Both the position numbers and the translations under genes were made by a program. 64,000 bases of DNA from Pseudooceanicola onchidii (GTDB taxonomy: Bacteria; Pseudomonadota; Alphaproteobacteria; Rhodobacterales; Rhodobacteraceae), in the NCBI RefSeq assembly GCF_004959925.1, contig NZ_SPUW01000002.1, positions 744,001-808,000 on the forward strand. Direction: 5' to 3'. A model generated the notes under the pieces. The model searched no databases. It saw only the letters and a program-made list of their open reading frames with translations, and was not told where the DNA came from. This document shows positions 61,485 to 64,000 of the stretch, one piece after another (positions within the stretch are counted from its first letter, which is position 1; every line of letters begins with the position of its first letter).

Positions 61485-62735
61485 ATGGACGATCTTTTCA
61501 ACTCCTTCATGAACGGCCCCGACGACAAGGGGCGGTTCGGGCAATTCGGCGGGCGTTTCGTGTCGGAAACGCTGATGCCGCTGATCCTCGATCTCGAGAA
61601 GGAATATGAACACGCCAAGACGGACCAGACCTTCTGGGACGAGATGGACGACCTGTGGAAGCATTATGTCGGGCGGCCCTCGCCGCTGTATCACGCCGAA
61701 CGGCTGACGGCGCATCTGGGCGGGGCGAAGATCTACCTCAAGCGGGACGAGCTGAACCACACCGGCGCGCACAAGATCAACAACGTGCTGGGCCAGATCA
61801 TCCTGGCCCGCCGCATGGGCAAGACCCGGATCATCGCGGAAACGGGCGCGGGCCAGCACGGCGTGGCGACCGCGACGGTCTGTGCCAAGTTCGGCCTGAA
61901 ATGCGTGATCTACATGGGCGCGCATGACGTGCAGCGGCAGGCGCCGAACGTGTTCCGGATGCGTCTTCTGGGGGCCGAGGTCGTTCCCGTCACCTCGGGT
62001 CGGGGCACGCTGAAGGATGCGATGAACGACGCGCTGCGCGACTGGGTGACCAACGTGCGCGACACGTTCTACTGTATCGGCACCGTGGCGGGCCCGCACC
62101 CCTATCCGGCGATGGTGCGCGATTTCCAGTCGATCATCGGCCGCGAAGTCCGCTGGCAGCTGGCCGAGCAGGAAGGCGAAGGCCGCCTGCCCGACACCGT
62201 GATCGCGGCGATCGGCGGCGGGTCCAACGCCATGGGTCTGTTCTATGAATTCCTCGACGAGAAGTCGGTGAACATCATCGGGGTCGAGGCCGGCGGCAAG
62301 GGTGTCGACGACAAGATGGAGCACTGCGCCTCGCTCACCGGCGGGCGTCCGGGGGTGCTGCATGGCAACCGGACCTACCTGTTGCAGGACGACGAGGGGC
62401 AGATCCTCGAGGGCTACTCGATCTCGGCGGGCCTTGATTATCCGGGCATCGGACCGGAACATTCCTGGCTGCATGACATCGGGCGCGCGCAGTACGTGTC
62501 GATCACCGACAAGGAGGCGCTTGAGGCGTTCCAGCTGTCCTGTTCGACCGAAGGCATCATCCCCGCGCTGGAGCCCTGTCACGCGCTGGCGCATGTGATG
62601 AAGATCGCGCCGACCCTGCCCAAGGACCACATCATCGTGATGAACATGTGCGGCCGGGGCGACAAGGACGTGCAGACCGTCGCGCGCTATCTGGGCTTCG
62701 ACATGTCGGATACCGAGGGCCGCAGCGCCGACTGA
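61485..62735 (+). CDS. trpB: Tryptophan synthase beta chain
   Basis: This 416-residue PLP enzyme has the lysine in [10 protein letters not shown] (Lys97), [13 protein letters not shown], the phosphate loop GGGSNAMG and [10 protein letters not shown] near the end. It condenses indole with serine. It is transcribed alone, with a hairpin downstream, and divergent from the UDG gene. trpF is 23 kb to the left and trpA is not in the window. Confidence 0.97.
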   Translation: MDDLFNSFMNGPDDKGRFGQFGGRFVSETLMPLILDLEKEYEHAKTDQTFWDEMDDLWKHYVGRPSPLYHAERLTAHLGGAKIYLKRDELNHTGAHKINNVLGQIILARRMGKTRIIAETGAGQHGVATATVCAKFGLKCVIYMGAHDVQRQAPNVFRMRLLGAEVVPVTSGRGTLKDAMNDALRDWVTNVRDTFYCIGTVAGPHPYPAMVRDFQSIIGREVRWQLAEQEGEGRLPDTVIAAIGGGSNAMGLFYEFLDEKSVNIIGVEAGGKGVDDKMEHCASLTGGRPGVLHGNRTYLLQDDEGQILEGYSISAGLDYPGIGPEHSWLHDIGRAQYVSITDKEALEAFQLSCSTEGIIPALEPCHALAHVMKIAPTLPKDHIIVMNMCGRGDKDVQTVARYLGFDMSDTEGRSAD

Positions 62736-62763
62736 CGGTCCTTACCGGTTTCCCAAGTTCACG

Positions 62764-62790
62764 CCACCCCCGGTTCATCGCCGGGGGTGG
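62764..62790 (+). terminator. Terminator-like hairpin after trpB
   Basis: CCACCCCCGG and CCGGGGGTGG form a perfect 10-bp stem around TTCATCG, 28 bases after the trpB stop. The following TGTCGTTT is only weakly T-rich. It lies between two convergent genes and may serve both. Confidence 0.65.
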
Positions 62791-62809
62791 TGTCGTTTAA
62801 AGGGGCGAC

Positions 62810-63346
62810 TTACCAGGTGGTGGGCGCCCCTGCGATGGCGTCCCTGAGGCTGGCGTAGGCCCAGGTTTCGGTTCCGGCGCGCAGGCGGATTTCCTCAAGC
62901 TGCTCGACCGCGCCGACCAGGTCGCCCTCGGCCATCAGCCCCTGGCCCATGTAGGACCGGGCCAGCACGTAGTCCGGGTCGATCGCCAAAGCCGCGCGGT
63001 AATAGTCCATCGCGACCTCGGTGTGACCCAGCTTGCGGTTGGTGAAGCCGTAGTAGTTCAGGATGCGCGGATCGTTCTGGTTCTGGGCCGCGGCCAGGAC
63101 ATCCAGCGCGCGGTCATACTGACCGTCGTAGGCCAGTTCGCGCGCGGCGAGATAGCGGTCGTCGTCGGTCACGGCGTCGGATTTCACGTCGAGACAGGTC
63201 TTGGTCTTCTCGTCCCAGACCTCACCGGATTTGCAGTCGGTCGAGGTCTTGGTCGTCTTTGGCGGTTCGCTGCTGTCGGACCCCGCGGACAGCGCGGGCG
63301 TGGCAAGGGACAGGGCAAGAAGGCTGGCGGCAAAAAGGCGGGTCAT
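62810..63346 (-). CDS. Exported tetratricopeptide repeat protein
   Basis: This 178-residue protein has a signal peptide (about 1-20, ending PALSAG). A short region with two cysteines (DCKSGEVWDEKTKTCLD) precedes three TPR units at about residues 70-170 (ARELAYDGQYDRALDVL, ILNYYGFTNRKLGHTEVAM, VLARSYMGQGLMAEGDLVGAV). It is probably periplasmic. The role is unknown. Monocistronic by position. Confidence 0.9.
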   Translation of the reverse strand: MTRLFAASLLALSLATPALSAGSDSSEPPKTTKTSTDCKSGEVWDEKTKTCLDVKSDAVTDDDRYLAARELAYDGQYDRALDVLAAAQNQNDPRILNYYGFTNRKLGHTEVAMDYYRAALAIDPDYVLARSYMGQGLMAEGDLVGAVEQLEEIRLRAGTETWAYASLRDAIAGAPTTW

Positions 63347-63486
63347 GGGCGTTCCCTCTGAGTTGGGGCAGCGTCCCTGCGGGCAGCACGGGCCGGTGCC
63401 TGATACAGAAGGTACGTTGCCAACGCCGAAAGTGATCCATCGAGACGCGAAAAAACGCGCCCCAACCGGCCTGACCTTTGAGCCCG

Positions 63487-63864
63487 TTAGGTTTTTTCCG
63501 CGTGTTCGCGCAGCACCTCGATCGGCACGATATCAAGCGCGCCTTGGTGCGTGGCGCCTAGGTGGACCTCGGGCGCGCAGCCTTCGTCGTGGGCCTGCAG
63601 GAACCGCGCCGCGCAAAGGCACCAGCGGTCGCCGGGCCTGAGGCCGGGAAAGTTGAACTGCGGCAGGGGCGTCGACAGGTCGTTGCCGACGTATTTCGAA
63701 TAGGCCAGGAATTCGGCCGTCATCACCGCGCAGACCGTGTGGGATCCCTGATCCTCAGCGCAGGTGTTGCAGTGGCCGTCGCGGAAGAAGCCGGTGACCG
63801 GCGCGGTCGAACAGGGCTCAAGCACTGTGCCGAGGACGTTGATGGCGGGATCTTTGCGGGTCAT
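63487..63864 (-). CDS. DUF2237 family protein
   Basis: From the ATG at 63864 (AAGGAG seven bases upstream) this gives 125 residues. The family pattern includes NVLGTVLEPCS at the start, GFFRDGHCNTCAEDQGSHTVCAVMT, GDRWCLCAARFLQA and APEVHLGATHQGALDIV. It is a small cysteine-rich cytoplasmic protein conserved across bacteria, of unknown function. Confidence 0.93.
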   Translation of the reverse strand: MTRKDPAINVLGTVLEPCSTAPVTGFFRDGHCNTCAEDQGSHTVCAVMTAEFLAYSKYVGNDLSTPLPQFNFPGLRPGDRWCLCAARFLQAHDEGCAPEVHLGATHQGALDIVPIEVLREHAEKT

Positions 63865-63913
63865 GGGGTGCTCCTTGCCGGTCAATCTAGCGCCCCGGCG
63901 GGTGCGCCGCCAG

Positions 63914-64000
63914 TCAGAGTGCGAAGGGCGCGGCGGCCTCGACGGTGATCCCGTGGGCGTTCATCCGGCCAAGGTCCAGCACCTGCGGGGCGTCTCCGGT
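63914..64000 (-). CDS. C-terminal fragment of an unidentified protein
   Basis: An open frame enters from the right edge on the minus strand and stops with TGA at 63914-63916, giving 28 residues ending ITVEAAAPFAL. It lies 49 bases downstream of the DUF2237 start and on the same strand. The piece is too short to identify. Confidence 0.5.
   Translation of the reverse strand, partial: TGDAPQVLDLGRMNAHGITVEAAAPFAL

Overview
This is a high-GC chromosomal window whose gene content points to an alphaproteobacterium of the Rhodobacteraceae (roseobacter-type). The supports are the aroA-cmk-rpsA-ihfB-lapA-trpF backbone, an aa3-type cytochrome c oxidase subunit IV, a DmdC-type acyl-CoA dehydrogenase, an ETF-ubiquinone oxidoreductase, a class A RNase P RNA, and many small Rhodobacteraceae-type conserved proteins. 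The genus cannot be fixed from the sequence alone. I found no rRNA, tRNA, CRISPR array or prophage by eye.

Region by region. 0-7.7 kb: a minus-strand purine-nucleoside-type BMP/ABC uptake operon with a LysE-family exporter gene sitting between its two permeases, followed by a TauE/SafE-TIGR02186 pair. 7.8-12 kb: nfu-tsaB-rimI, a small hydrolase, a universal stress protein and an MFS transporter. 12-12.4 kb: rnpB. 12.6-18.5 kb: a PRC-barrel protein, L33, a GNAT enzyme, a Bax inhibitor-1 homologue, a DUF1127 protein, a LysR regulator, a quinone reductase and an XRE regulator. 18.5-22.1 kb: hisN-type phosphatase, then two convergent purine deaminases (8-oxoguanine and guanine) that fit with the purine transporter. 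22.2-26.9 kb: mgtE, 5-formyl-THF cyclo-ligase, aroA, a membrane protein, cmk.

27.0-31.6 kb is the most interesting stretch. Four translationally coupled genes encode a HAD-UbiA fusion, a GtrA protein, a DprE1-like oxidase and a DprE2-like reductase. This is the gene set that makes decaprenyl-phosphoryl arabinose in mycobacteria. Two unannotated small proteins (51 and 55 aa) follow. They share a W-R-x-[IF]-D-F-x-x-D-C-L-I block and look like a small paralogous family. A DoxX-like protein ends the insert.

32.3-38.7 kb: rpsA, then a second insert (an orphan SMI1/KNR4 protein, an IS1595-type transposase, a ZntR/CadR-like MerR regulator and a transglutaminase-like protein read from a MerR-type promoter with a 19-bp spacer), then ihfB-lapA-trpF. 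38.7-43.6 kb: ispE, a TPR protein, ETF-QO and soxR with a perfect SoxR box that also drives a VOC protein. 44-54 kb: greA, mobA, azlCD, small lipoprotein and oxidase-subunit genes, an ACAD/MBL/DUF6173 operon, the t6A gene tsaC, algH and a DsbD-alpha-domain protein. 54-64 kb: an RND efflux pump pair, DUF1272, a coupled moaB-LysE-UDG operon, trpB (23 kb from trpF), a TPR protein, DUF2237 and a truncated gene at the right edge.
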